A DNA stretch of 64,000 bases from NCBI RefSeq assembly GCF_003148805.1, contig NZ_QGGX01000004.1:124001-188000 (forward strand), given 5' to 3'. Both the position numbers and the translations under genes were made by a program. Below are positions 17,001-26,707 of this stretch, in pieces; within the stretch, counting starts at the first letter, position 1, and every line of letters starts with the position of its first letter. A model generated the notes under the pieces. The model saw only the letters and a program-made list of their open reading frames with translations. It was not told the DNA's origin and ran no database searches. The DNA is from Aminobacter sp. AP02 (lineage in GTDB: Bacteria; Pseudomonadota; Alphaproteobacteria; Rhizobiales; Rhizobiaceae).

Positions 17001-17212
17001 GACCGAAACCTTCCTATAGTTGTCAGGATTAATCTCGGCGTCCAATCCCAAAGCTGATCCTTATTGTCAAGTTTTAATGGCGAGCTTGGCAAAAGCTCTC
17101 GCCCGATGATGTCGGGCTGATATCTGCTGATCAGGCGCGCGTTCCGGCCCCTGGCCAATCGTCCGCTAATGGGAGGTATTGCGGATAGGCGCTTGCCCCG
17201 AGCTGGAGCGAA
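17001..17212. other. leader region of the FecB-type operon
   Basis: It lies between the LuxR stop and the binding-protein start, both on the minus strand. It holds a bulged hairpin with arms GGCGAG (17079-17084) and CTCGCC (17098-17103). Just downstream on the minus strand is CTTGACAATA, a possible -35 element. No riboswitch class is recognised. Confidence 0.4.
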
Positions 17213-17920
17213 TTATTCGCTCGCGTATATCGCTATCGCCTGCGCGCGGCTGGTGACGCCCAGTTTTCTCAGAATTTCGGACACGTGATAAGCGACCAGG
17301 CGTTTCGAACGATTGGTGATCAGGGCTATGTCGCCGTTGGACTTGCCCTGTTTCATCCATTCGAGAATTTCCAGTTGCTGTATCGACAGCGTGGCGAGGC
17401 TGGAAGAGTTGGTATTGGTCAATCCCAAGGCGACTGCGCGAAGTGCGGCTGTCTGGCCGATCACGTAAACTGCGGTCGCCGTCTCGGGGGTGAAGTTGCT
17501 CTTCGAAAAGGAAAGCGCCGTGATGGCGCTGATAGCGCCCGGCTTGTGCGACAAGGGCGCTGTTACCCCACCTTGGATAGCGAGACTGGCGAGATACTCC
17601 GCAAACTCGCCGAACTGATCGCAATTGAGCCAATCCTGGGGCGACCAGATCTTGGGCTTGCCCGGCCTGGCGGTGTAGTCCAGCAGCGGATCGCGTTCGT
17701 ACCACCGCTCGGAAACGTAGTGAATCAAATCCTCGTCCGACATTGAGGTCAGCGTCGGGTCCGTCATGAACTGTAGAGTGGATTGCTTGCGGCAACTGAG
17801 GTTGAAGGTCGCGAAACCCAGGTTCAACAGGCCTGACTGGAGCGCCCCATAAAGCTGTTCACGGTCTTCAGCTTCGCAAATGTGGGCAACCACCCTGGCA
17901 ACTAGGTTGAGCACGGCCAA
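17213..17920 (-). CDS. LuxR-family regulator with autoinducer-binding-type domain (LuxR solo)
   Basis: A 235-residue protein. Residues 15-150 look like the acyl-homoserine-lactone-binding domain: the YVSERWYERDPLLDY and KIWSPQDW spacing matches the W/Y/D/W pocket pattern, and GGVTAPLSHKPGAISAITALSF is the usual following strand. The C-terminal HTH runs from LSIQQLEILEWMKQGKSNGDIA to VAYHVSEILRKLGVTSRAQAIA. No luxI synthase is present in the window, so it would be a solo receptor sensing own or foreign signals. It lies upstream of the FecB-type cassette on the same strand and divergent from the giant repeat gene. Either could be its target. Confidence 0.85.
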   Translation of the reverse strand: MAVLNLVARVVAHICEAEDREQLYGALQSGLLNLGFATFNLSCRKQSTLQFMTDPTLTSMSDEDLIHYVSERWYERDPLLDYTARPGKPKIWSPQDWLNCDQFGEFAEYLASLAIQGGVTAPLSHKPGAISAITALSFSKSNFTPETATAVYVIGQTAALRAVALGLTNTNSSSLATLSIQQLEILEWMKQGKSNGDIALITNRSKRLVAYHVSEILRKLGVTSRAQAIAIYASE

Positions 17921-18383
17921 CTCGATCGGGACGAATCATTTCGGGGCGCGATATTACCCATCACTCCTGCCATTACAACTGTTCAGGCGAACAGTTGTGG
18001 CTCGCCTTGAACCTGCCGATACGGAGAGACGTGTCCGAAATAGCGACGCGTGCGCTTGGGTAATTTGAAGGCGTTGTGCTTAGGAGACGGTGGGAGCCGT
18101 GTCGGCCGCGCTCTGGAAGACAGGTACTGCAGATGACGCCAGCGCTATGGAGTGCAGAGGATAGGCATTCGCCAGAGGTTTATCCGCGTGTCCCGCGACT
18201 ACCTGTCCTGCCGGTCCCTGGCGCGGGTGCCTTCTGCGCCCATGGTTGCCGCTGAAGCCGTCTGCCACGCTCCCAATAGATCGCGGCAGACGCAAGCTCG
18301 TCCTTTATTGCTCACGAAACGTGACGTCTGACCATTTACCGACGCAGCAAGACTAAAATATCTGGAAGTGAACACCTGATGGC

Positions 18384-18442
18384 CTAGAAATAGCAACAAT
18401 GACAATTATTGTCCGTTAGAAATTCGAAGATACTATTTCTAG
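18384..18442. repeat. nested inverted repeats
   Basis: The outer arms CTAGAAATAG (18384-18393) and CTATTTCTAG (18433-18442) are perfect 10-bp complements. Between them is the perfect palindrome GACAAT-T-ATTGTC (18401-18413). The two dyads have nearly the same centre. This looks like an operator region or a cruciform-prone site in the promoter of the giant gene. Confidence 0.6.
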
Positions 18443-18474
18443 CTTACTGGCGAGTTTCATCAATTTTGCTCGCA

Positions 18475-18504
18475 CGTTGGAATCTTGACCTAGAGATTCC
18501 AACG
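18475..18504. promoter_or_regulatory. 11-bp perfect inverted repeat just upstream of the giant gene
   Basis: CGTTGGAATCT (18475-18485) and AGATTCCAACG (18494-18504) flank an 8-nt spacer. The right arm ends 19 nt before the GTG start at 18524. It can act as a repressor operator or, in the transcript, as a leader hairpin next to the ribosome site. No T tract follows, so it is not a terminator. Confidence 0.6.
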
Positions 18505-18523
18505 AATGCTGCAGGTAATTTAA

Positions 18524-21500
18524 GTGCCATTCATTTCCAAAGTTGTTGCCAACTGCCTCTCCAAGGCAGCGTGCGCGGTTGCGTTCATCTCGCTGTTCGC
18601 CATTTCTAATGCCGATGCCCAGACCGACGGCGGCTGGACGCTGAACCTCGACAATACGGGCTACAACCCGATCGCGGCCGGCGGCCTGCTGCCCTATGCG
18701 GTCAGAATCGACAACAATGACAATGTGTCGACCCCGGCGACGACAATCAATTTCACGATCCCGGTGTCGACGGTGTTTGTCGGTGTCGATGGCTTGCAGA
18801 ACTGTACGCCACTGCCCGACCCGAGCGGGGCGGAACTGACCGCGCCGCTCGTCGTAACATGCGACGTCCCCGCTCTGGCGCCGAACGCCGTGCTCAACGC
18901 CACCGTCAAGATGCGCCCCATGGACGCCGGCAACGTAACGCTGGCGGCCAAGATCCCCAATCCGGGGCCGAGCTTCAGTCGCATGACGACCGTGGAGCAG
19001 GGCGCCGATCTTGCCGTTGCGCTCGAGGTCAATCCTGCGACGGTCCAGGCAGGCTCAAACGCCAGTTTCAGGGCCACGGTAACCAACAACGGTCCCTATC
19101 CTGCGCAGGGCGCAGCGCTGACCATTCCACTACCGACCGGCCTGTCATCCAACGTGACCCTTCCCGCCGGCTGTTCCTATGCTGCCCCGAACATCAAGTG
19201 CGACATCGCTGGCCCGATCGCGGTCGGCGCGTCGGTCCCCCTCGATTTCGCTGCCCAGGTGACAACCGAAAATGCCTCGACGATTACGGTGGCAGCGGCG
19301 GTCATGAGCAGTGGGCCGCGCGATCCGGTCAACACGAACAACGAAGAGTCGGCCGACATCGCGATCCTGCCGGGAACCGATGTCAGCATCGGCAAGACGC
19401 GCGCCCCGCAAGGGCTGGTGCTGGTGGGCGATGAAATCGTTTTCACCTTGCAGCCACGCCTTGCCGGCAAGAAGCCGACCCAAGCGACGATCACGGACGT
19501 CTTGCCGGCCAATTACGAGTTCCTCGGCGTCAATGCGTCGAGCGGCTGGACCTGTCAAGCAACCGGCCAGACGATAGGTTGTGCGTATGCCGCTGGTGCC
19601 GGCACCAACTATGAAGCGCCGATCACGATAACAGTGCGCGCGATTGCCGCTACACCTGCCGGGGTCGGTGTCACCAACGTAGCGACGATCAGTTCGTCCG
19701 ACGAGAACGCGGACGCTAGCGCCAACAATTCCGGCAATGATGGTGCCGCTTTTATCGCCGAACCGACCATCGATCTGGTTGCGCAGAAGTCCGGACCGCC
19801 GCGCGGGCTGGTGACGGTCGGCAATTCGTATGATTTCACCCTGAACACCCGCAATGACGGCAACGCCGGCTTTTTCGGGGAACTGACGATCACCGATCAT
19901 CTGCCCGCTGGCCTTACGGTGAACAATATTGCCGCGCCGGCAGGCTGGACGTGCCCGGCGGTTCCGATCGTCGGCCCCATGAACGTGGTCTGTACCACCA
20001 ACAAGTACACACAGGCATCGCCGCTCGGCCCGACGCAGCAGACCGGACCCATCGTGCTGACCACGGAGGTCACGGCGACCGGGTCGATCACCAACGGCAT
20101 GACTGTTTCATTCCAGGACTACGATCAGGGTGACGATGTTGCTCCCGGCAACAACACAACGACCTCGGGCGTCGAGAGCGCCGATGCCCTGAATTGGGCC
20201 GATATCAGCGTCTTGAAGAGGCTTAATCCTATTCCCGGCCAGATCTTCGCCGGCGACCCGGTTACCTTTGAAATCGAGGTGGTGAACGCCGGACCGGCGG
20301 CTGCCCCCGACGTGGTGCTAGATGACCGGCTCGCCGACATCGTCGCTGCGGCAGGCGGCGGAGAGCCGGGCCCGGCAGATGTCACCATCAGCATCGCCGA
20401 GGGGCTGGCGACGGGCATGAGCTGCAGTACACCGACCAGCAGCGGCTATTCGCGTGACCTGCAGTGCATATTACCGTCGCTACCGGTGTGCGTGGCGGGA
20501 AGCGGCGATTGCCCGATCGTGTCCGTGACGGTCCGGGCCGGCAGCCAGGGCGTCAAGCAAAACACCGCCGTCGCGTTTTCGACGACCGTGCCCGACAACG
20601 ACACCTCCAACAACACCGGCAGCGTCAACTACACCGTTGGTCAGCGCACCGACGTGACGGTGAGCAAGGTCAGCCCTTCGACTGCGGCCGGTGCGGCGGC
20701 AGGCCAGGAACTGGTCTACGTGCTGACTGCAAGCGTCCCGCGCAATGGACTGAGCAGCGCGGATAACGTCACGCTCACCGATACGCTCCCCGACGGCCTG
20801 CGGTTCATCGACGCCGTTCCAAGCTCCGGCGTGTGCTCGACATCTCCGGCTTCCGGCACCGTAACTGCCGGTGGTGCGAAGCTGGTCTGCAACCTGGGCA
20901 CCATCAACAACGGATCGCAGCAGACCGTGACTGTCCGCGTCGTTCCCACGATGCCGCTGACCAATACGTCAATAACGAACAACGTCGTCGTCGCGACCAG
21001 CACCGGCGAAGTGGATCCGGACAACAACGACGCTGGCCTGACGATCGCAATCCTGCCGCCCCAGCTAGACCTCATCGTCACCAAGACTGACGGCCCCGAC
21101 CCGGTCCTCATCGGCACCGACACGCGCTACACGGTCGCGGTTTGGAACAGCGGCCCGTCGGATGCGACAAATGTCAAAATTGTCGACACGTTGCCGCTGT
21201 CCGGTCTGGCAGAGCCGCGAATTGCGGCATTGCCGGGCGGCGCAACTTGCGTGCTGAACGGTACCAGCTCCACCACGCCCGGTGGGACGGTCACCTGCGA
21301 CATTCCCCACCTGCCGGCCAACAGCACGGCAACCCTTGCTGTAGACATGAAGGGAATTGCACGGGGCCGACACACCAACAACGTCTCCGTCACATCCGAC
21401 GAAACGACGCTTGGCTATGAGGCGCCGACCGACAACAACGTGTCCTACGAAGACACCACGGTGCGGGTGAAGGCCGACCTTGCAGTCACCAAGGTTCCGA

Positions 21501-24500
21501 GCGTCTCAACCGTCGACCTGCGCAAGGAATTCTCCTGGACCATCAGCGTCACCAACAAGTCGGGACCGGGCCTTGATGTCGCCGAGTGGGTAACCCTTGT
21601 CGACGTCCTGCCCGACGGCATGGAGCTGACGGCCCTGCCAACCGCATCGGCCGGCACCTGCACGGGCGTCATCGGGCAGCGCAACATCAGCTGCGAGCTC
21701 GGCGACATCGCCCAGGGCGCCACGGTGACGGTCACGCTGAAGACGAAGATCACCAAGATGTCGGCGCAGGCCGCAGAGAATTCGGCGACAGCCACCACCT
21801 TGTCCTTCGACCAGGACCCCACCGACAACACCGGCACCGGCAAGGTGGATCTTGTCCAGGGCAGCAGCATCAAGGGCACGCTCTATCGCGATTTCAACGC
21901 CAACGATGCCAAGGATGCGGTCGATTCCGGAATTGCCAGCGTCACCATCCAGGTGGAAGGTACGGCGCTTCACGACGGCGCATCGATCACGCGCTCTGTG
22001 ACCACCGACGGGGACGGCAACTACAGCTTCGACGACCTGCCGCCCGGCACCTACAGCGTCTACTACGGCACCATTTCCGAGAAGCATCTGGTCGACGGCA
22101 GGGCCTTGGCCGGAACCGGCGCGGGGACGGCTGTCGCCAATGGCGTTGGCCGGATCGACAACATCGTCATCACCAACGCGGTGAACGGCACCAAGCATGA
22201 CTTCACCCGCGTGCCGACGGCGCGCATCGGTCTTGGCAAGGTGGCTGGAACCCCGGTTGTCCTGGCCGATGGCCGCTACACCATCAACTACTCGCTGACG
22301 GTCAGGAACTTCAGCCTCGAACCCATTACGGGCATCGCCGTTTCGGACGTTCTCAATGGGGCATCGCAGAATTTCGGCACCAATAGCGGCACCGCAGCGC
22401 CGGCCGAGGGGCAATATCGGGTCAATTCGGTTTCCACGAACTTCGGATCGCTCGCTGCGGGTTTCAATGGGGCAACCGCCACCAACATTGTGACGGGGGG
22501 AACACTGGCTGCCGGCGCGACCGGCACGCTGACCTTCAACGTTGAAGTCAACCCTGTGGTCCCGCGCGTGGTTCCTGCGCTTGTCCATACCAACCAGGCA
22601 GAGGTTACCGGTACCGGCCAGAATTCGGGCCAGACGCCCGAAGACAAGTCGCACAACAATGCCAACCCCGATCCTGACGGCAATGGCGTCCCCAACGAGC
22701 CCGCGAACAACACGCCGACCACTGTCACGCCGGCGGCTTCGGCGGCGGTCACGCTGGCCAAGACCGCCACGCCACGCCGTGTCGCTGGCAACCCTGCGGT
22801 GGGCGACATCATCGACTACACGTTTGCGGTCACCAACACCGGCAACACGCCTCTGCACAACGTGACCGTGACCGACCCGCTGAGTGGTCTGACCTGGGTG
22901 TCGAACACGCCGATTGCGCGGCTGAATCCTGGTGCGTCCAACGACACGGCTTTCAAGGCCACCTATGCGCTGACCCAGGCCGACATAGATCGCGGCACGC
23001 TGCCCAACACGGCAACGGTAACGGGCCAGTGGGGCGTCAATGGCGGGGCCCCCGTCAATGTAACCGATACGGACAGTGCAACCGTTCCCGGACTTAGCTG
23101 GCCGGGACTAACCATCCTCAAAACAGTCCACGATGCGACCGGCATCGCCAACCCCACGGTCGTCGGCAACACGATCCGCTACAAGTTCACGGTCACCAAT
23201 ATCGGCAACACCACGATGCGCAACGTCGCGGTGACGGACGCACTCGCGGGCGTCACGCCCGATCCTGTCGGTGCCTTCACCATCGGCACGATGGCTCCGG
23301 GCGCGGTCGCTACCGTCTATGCCAACTACGCGGTCAAGCTTGGCGACATCAACGCCGGCAAAGTCGACAACAGCGCCACCGCCAGCGGTGTGCATGGTCC
23401 GAACGTCATTTCGATCAGCACGCCCCCGAGCACTGCCTCGGTGCCGCTCCACAGGAACGTGGACCTGACGCTGGTCAAGGTGCTGACCAGCACCATTCCA
23501 TCCGTGCCGCGCGCGGGTGACACGTTGATCTGGACCGTGACGGCGACAAACACCGGCAACGTCACGCTGACCAATCTCGTCGTCAGCGATCCGTTCCCCG
23601 ATGCCACGGTGACGCCAGCCAGCGTTGCAAGCCTGACCCCGGGCGCCACAGTCGACTTCACCGTCACGGCGCCGCTGACGCAGGCCAACATCAATGCCGG
23701 CGAGGTGACGAACAAGGCGAAGATCGATTTCAACAGCCCGACGGGTCCCGAGATCCCGAGGGATTCCAACGAGGTCATCACTGATCTGCCGGATCATTCG
23801 CCCGCGATTGCATTGACCAAGGTGGGCGATACCTCGGGTCTGTCCGCCCCGCCCCAGCCGGGCGAGGAGATCGCCTACACGATCGTCATTCGCAACATCG
23901 GCAACGTGCCGCTCGACAACATCACGCTGGTCGATCTGCTGCCGGGCGTGGTGATCGACCCCACCGACGCGGCTACGCTGGTGACCGTCGTGCTGCAGCC
24001 GCAGAACAAGGCCGGCAATGCATCGGGCACGGATATCACGGTCAACGCGACCTATCCGCTCAAGCCGGAGGACATCGACGCCGGTTCGGTGATCAACACG
24101 GCTGTCACCACGGGCAAGTCGACTATCGACCCGACCCAGACAGTTACCGACCGGGGCGGCACCACGTTTGAAACTGACGATCCCACGACGACGGACCTGG
24201 GGCGCGCGCCGCAGATCCGCCTGATCAAGACGATCACCAGTGCTGCGCTGAGCACTCCGCCCGTTCCGGGCGACGTGATCACCTATGCCTTTGCCGTACA
24301 CAACACCGGCAACGTGACGCTTGACGATATCGAACTGACGGAACTGGTCAGCGGCGTCGTTGTGCAGAACACGTCGGGCTGGACCGGACCGCTCGCGGCT
24401 GGTGCAGTCGAGAACGGCGCCTTCACAGCGACCTACACGCTGACGCAGGCCGATATCGACCGTGGCAGCTTCGCCAATACGGCCGAGGTCGCTGGCACTG

Positions 24501-26707
24501 GCCCCGGCGTCGGCGGCACGCCGACGACGGTGACGGATATCTCCGGTACCGACATCACCAACGACACGCCTGTCGAGCAGCCGCTGACCAAGGCATGGTC
24601 GCTGGGCATCGAGAAGTCCTACACCGCCGCGTTGAGCACGCTGCCCGTTCCGGGCGACGTGATCACCTACAGCTTCGTCGTCACCAACACCGGCAATGTG
24701 ACTTTGACCAATGTCGAAGTCAGCGATCCGCTGGCCGATCTGGTCATGCCGGTGACGACGATCCCGACGCTTTTGCCAGGTGCGGCAAACGCAGTGACGC
24801 TGACGGCGACCTACGAGGTCAAGCAATCCGACATCCAGGCAGGCGAAGTGCGCAACACCGCCTCGGTCGAGGGTATCTACATGGATCCGGTCACCGGCAC
24901 GGATACCTCCGTGCCGCCGGTCAGCTCGAACGAAGTCGTGGTCCCGCTGACCCGGTCGCCCGCGATCGCGCTGGTCAAATCGGCAGTGTCGGGGCTCAAC
25001 GAGCCCGCCGCGCCGGGCGAGATCATCACCTATACCTTCGAGGTGACCAACACCGGCAACCTCGATCTCACCGATGTCGAGATCGTCGATCCGCTGCCGG
25101 GCATCACGCCGTCGTCGTTCACAGTCGGCGATCTGGCCCCGGGTGAAACGCAGAACTTCACGGCGACCTATGCCATCGTGGCGGGCGACATCTCTGCCGA
25201 AAAGGTCGAGAACCAGGCGACCGTGACCGCCAACTACAAGGACGGTCCGGTGTCGCAACCGATCGACGACCCGTCGGGGCCGACCATCGATGCGGACGAG
25301 CCCGTTGTTGTCCCGGTCATCCCGCCGGCCCCGGCGCTGGCCATCGTCAAGACGGGTGCCTATGAGGACACCGACGGCAGCGGTGATCCGACCGTTGGCG
25401 ACCGGCTGGTCTACCGCTTCGTCGTCACCAATACCGGCAACATTCCGCTCGACGAAGTCGTGCCAGTTGACGCTGGCCCCACCTTCAACGGCCTGCCTGC
25501 CACCAACACCCTGTCGGCGTTGACGCCGACGCCATTGACGCTCGCGCCCGGCACGGATGCCACCTTCACCGCGACCTACGAGTTGAGCCAGGACGACATC
25601 GACAATGCCGCCGGCATCGTCGACGGTGTTAACAACACGGCGAAGGCCCAAGGCTATCGCGACGGTGCCGTGGTTCCCTCGAACCTGGTCGAGTCAACTG
25701 ACAGCCAGGCGTTGATCGCATTGCCGGCCGTTGCGCCTTCCAACATCTCGCTGACTAAGCAGGCGGGCTTGCGCTTCATCCGCATCGGCGAGAAAGCGCC
25801 CTACACGATCACGGTAACCAACAATGCCGTGGCACGCGTTAGCGGCCTCACCGTCACCGACGTGGTGCCGGCAGGCTTCCGCTTCGTCGAGGGTTCGGCA
25901 ACGGTTGACGATGTGGCGGTGACGCCAGGCGTCAGCGGGCGCAACATCGTCTTCGAAAACCTCGCGCTGAAGAGTGGCGGCACGGTAGTCATCCGCCTGC
26001 AATTGATGGCGCTGAGCACGGCTGGACCGGGCAAGCACGTCAACACGGCGATCGCAACGGACGAGGACGGCCTCAAGGCCGCACCGGATGCGAGGGCATC
26101 CGTCGAGATCCTTGCGGAGCCGGTCTTCGATTGTGGCGAGATCATCGGCAAGGTCTTCGACGACAAGAACCGCGATGGCTACCAGGACAAGGGTGAACCC
26201 GGCCTACCGAGTGTCAGGCTCGCCACCGTCAACGGCGTGCTGGTGACAACGGACGCGCATGGCCGCTTTCATGTCGCATGCGCCGACTTGCCGGACCAGC
26301 GCATCGGCTCGAACTTCATCATGAAGCTCGACACCCGCACGTTGCCGACAGGCTACCGCCTGACGACGGAGAACCCGCGTGTGGTGCGGCTCACCGCCGG
26401 CAAGATGACCAAGCTCAACTTCGGCGCAGCGATCGGCCGCGTCGTTCGTCTGGACCTCACCGACGATGCCTTCGAGGCCGGCGGTGTGGCGCTGCAGCCG
26501 CGCTGGTCCAAGGGGATCGACCAGTTGGTCGACGTGCTCCGCCAGGAGGTGTCGGTTCTGCGGCTGAGTTACGTCGACGCGCGCGCCGACCGGGCGCTTG
26601 CGAATGAAAGACTCCAACACGTGGGCGACCTCATCAGGAAGCGCTGGCGCGAAAGGAAAGGGCAGTACCGGCTGGAAATCGAGACGCGAGTGGAGGTGGG
26701 CCAATGA
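18524..26707 (+). CDS. giant exported DUF11/SdrD-type repeat protein with OmpA-like C-terminus
   Basis: A 2727-residue protein with a GTG start and GCAGG upstream. A signal peptide (~30 residues, ending NADA-QT) is followed by about 17 immunoglobulin-like DUF11/DUF7507-type repeats of 110-140 residues. Each opens with [ILV]-x-[KL]-x-x and has a TVTNTGN-type core. Seven (residues ~161-1110) precede an SdrD_B-like module (~1116, YRDFNANDAKDAVDSG). Ten more (~1232-2520) precede a second SdrD_B-like module (~2540, VFDDKNRDGYQDKGEPG). The last ~80 residues (LANERLQHVGDLIRKRW) resemble a degenerate OmpA peptidoglycan-binding domain. It overlaps the beta-barrel gene (ATGA). It is probably a cell-surface stalk or adhesin. 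Confidence 0.85.
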   Translation: MPFISKVVANCLSKAACAVAFISLFAISNADAQTDGGWTLNLDNTGYNPIAAGGLLPYAVRIDNNDNVSTPATTINFTIPVSTVFVGVDGLQNCTPLPDPSGAELTAPLVVTCDVPALAPNAVLNATVKMRPMDAGNVTLAAKIPNPGPSFSRMTTVEQGADLAVALEVNPATVQAGSNASFRATVTNNGPYPAQGAALTIPLPTGLSSNVTLPAGCSYAAPNIKCDIAGPIAVGASVPLDFAAQVTTENASTITVAAAVMSSGPRDPVNTNNEESADIAILPGTDVSIGKTRAPQGLVLVGDEIVFTLQPRLAGKKPTQATITDVLPANYEFLGVNASSGWTCQATGQTIGCAYAAGAGTNYEAPITITVRAIAATPAGVGVTNVATISSSDENADASANNSGNDGAAFIAEPTIDLVAQKSGPPRGLVTVGNSYDFTLNTRNDGNAGFFGELTITDHLPAGLTVNNIAAPAGWTCPAVPIVGPMNVVCTTNKYTQASPLGPTQQTGPIVLTTEVTATGSITNGMTVSFQDYDQGDDVAPGNNTTTSGVESADALNWADISVLKRLNPIPGQIFAGDPVTFEIEVVNAGPAAAPDVVLDDRLADIVAAAGGGEPGPADVTISIAEGLATGMSCSTPTSSGYSRDLQCILPSLPVCVAGSGDCPIVSVTVRAGSQGVKQNTAVAFSTTVPDNDTSNNTGSVNYTVGQRTDVTVSKVSPSTAAGAAAGQELVYVLTASVPRNGLSSADNVTLTDTLPDGLRFIDAVPSSGVCSTSPASGTVTAGGAKLVCNLGTINNGSQQTVTVRVVPTMPLTNTSITNNVVVATSTGEVDPDNNDAGLTIAILPPQLDLIVTKTDGPDPVLIGTDTRYTVAVWNSGPSDATNVKIVDTLPLSGLAEPRIAALPGGATCVLNGTSSTTPGGTVTCDIPHLPANSTATLAVDMKGIARGRHTNNVSVTSDETTLGYEAPTDNNVSYEDTTVRVKADLAVTKVPSVSTVDLRKEFSWTISVTNKSGPGLDVAEWVTLVDVLPDGMELTALPTASAGTCTGVIGQRNISCELGDIAQGATVTVTLKTKITKMSAQAAENSATATTLSFDQDPTDNTGTGKVDLVQGSSIKGTLYRDFNANDAKDAVDSGIASVTIQVEGTALHDGASITRSVTTDGDGNYSFDDLPPGTYSVYYGTISEKHLVDGRALAGTGAGTAVANGVGRIDNIVITNAVNGTKHDFTRVPTARIGLGKVAGTPVVLADGRYTINYSLTVRNFSLEPITGIAVSDVLNGASQNFGTNSGTAAPAEGQYRVNSVSTNFGSLAAGFNGATATNIVTGGTLAAGATGTLTFNVEVNPVVPRVVPALVHTNQAEVTGTGQNSGQTPEDKSHNNANPDPDGNGVPNEPANNTPTTVTPAASAAVTLAKTATPRRVAGNPAVGDIIDYTFAVTNTGNTPLHNVTVTDPLSGLTWVSNTPIARLNPGASNDTAFKATYALTQADIDRGTLPNTATVTGQWGVNGGAPVNVTDTDSATVPGLSWPGLTILKTVHDATGIANPTVVGNTIRYKFTVTNIGNTTMRNVAVTDALAGVTPDPVGAFTIGTMAPGAVATVYANYAVKLGDINAGKVDNSATASGVHGPNVISISTPPSTASVPLHRNVDLTLVKVLTSTIPSVPRAGDTLIWTVTATNTGNVTLTNLVVSDPFPDATVTPASVASLTPGATVDFTVTAPLTQANINAGEVTNKAKIDFNSPTGPEIPRDSNEVITDLPDHSPAIALTKVGDTSGLSAPPQPGEEIAYTIVIRNIGNVPLDNITLVDLLPGVVIDPTDAATLVTVVLQPQNKAGNASGTDITVNATYPLKPEDIDAGSVINTAVTTGKSTIDPTQTVTDRGGTTFETDDPTTTDLGRAPQIRLIKTITSAALSTPPVPGDVITYAFAVHNTGNVTLDDIELTELVSGVVVQNTSGWTGPLAAGAVENGAFTATYTLTQADIDRGSFANTAEVAGTGPGVGGTPTTVTDISGTDITNDTPVEQPLTKAWSLGIEKSYTAALSTLPVPGDVITYSFVVTNTGNVTLTNVEVSDPLADLVMPVTTIPTLLPGAANAVTLTATYEVKQSDIQAGEVRNTASVEGIYMDPVTGTDTSVPPVSSNEVVVPLTRSPAIALVKSAVSGLNEPAAPGEIITYTFEVTNTGNLDLTDVEIVDPLPGITPSSFTVGDLAPGETQNFTATYAIVAGDISAEKVENQATVTANYKDGPVSQPIDDPSGPTIDADEPVVVPVIPPAPALAIVKTGAYEDTDGSGDPTVGDRLVYRFVVTNTGNIPLDEVVPVDAGPTFNGLPATNTLSALTPTPLTLAPGTDATFTATYELSQDDIDNAAGIVDGVNNTAKAQGYRDGAVVPSNLVESTDSQALIALPAVAPSNISLTKQAGLRFIRIGEKAPYTITVTNNAVARVSGLTVTDVVPAGFRFVEGSATVDDVAVTPGVSGRNIVFENLALKSGGTVVIRLQLMALSTAGPGKHVNTAIATDEDGLKAAPDARASVEILAEPVFDCGEIIGKVFDDKNRDGYQDKGEPGLPSVRLATVNGVLVTTDAHGRFHVACADLPDQRIGSNFIMKLDTRTLPTGYRLTTENPRVVRLTAGKMTKLNFGAAIGRVVRLDLTDDAFEAGGVALQPRWSKGIDQLVDVLRQEVSVLRLSYVDARADRALANERLQHVGDLIRKRWRERKGQYRLEIETRVEVGQ
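24259..24669 (+). repeat. DNA-level duplicated module inside the giant gene
   Basis: An identical 27-nt run (24259-24285 and 24643-24669) encodes PVPGDVITY in two successive repeat modules exactly 384 nt (128 codons) apart. The flanking ALST and NTGNVTL codons are also nearly identical. Most other repeats in the gene agree in protein but not DNA, so this pair looks recently duplicated or gene-converted. Confidence 0.7.

Larger units (their letters stand above)
17921..18523. other. 600-bp regulatory region before the giant repeat-protein gene
   Basis: No gene is supported. Its last 140 bp are AT-rich and carry three perfect inverted repeats, annotated separately. The region should contain promoters for the divergent LuxR gene and the giant gene. 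Confidence 0.6.

Noticed and set aside
17001-17212. possible cobalamin or molybdenum-cofactor riboswitch before the FecB-type gene
   Set aside because: The leader is short and neither a B12-box nor a recognisable Moco aptamer core was found; only a bulged hairpin is present.
17921-18383. possible luxI or small gene beside the LuxR solo
   Set aside because: No frame of ~200 codons with synthase motifs exists in either direction within the flanks.
23108-25651. 847-codon open frame on the minus strand inside the giant repeat gene
   Set aside because: It lies antisense to well-supported DUF11 repeats and shows only Arg/Gly/Asp-rich low-complexity sequence, as expected from high-GC shadow frames.
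22700-25800. regularly spaced short repeats that might suggest a CRISPR array
   Set aside because: The repeats are codons for TNTGN-type protein motifs about 330-400 nt apart in one reading frame; repeat length, spacing and context do not fit CRISPR.
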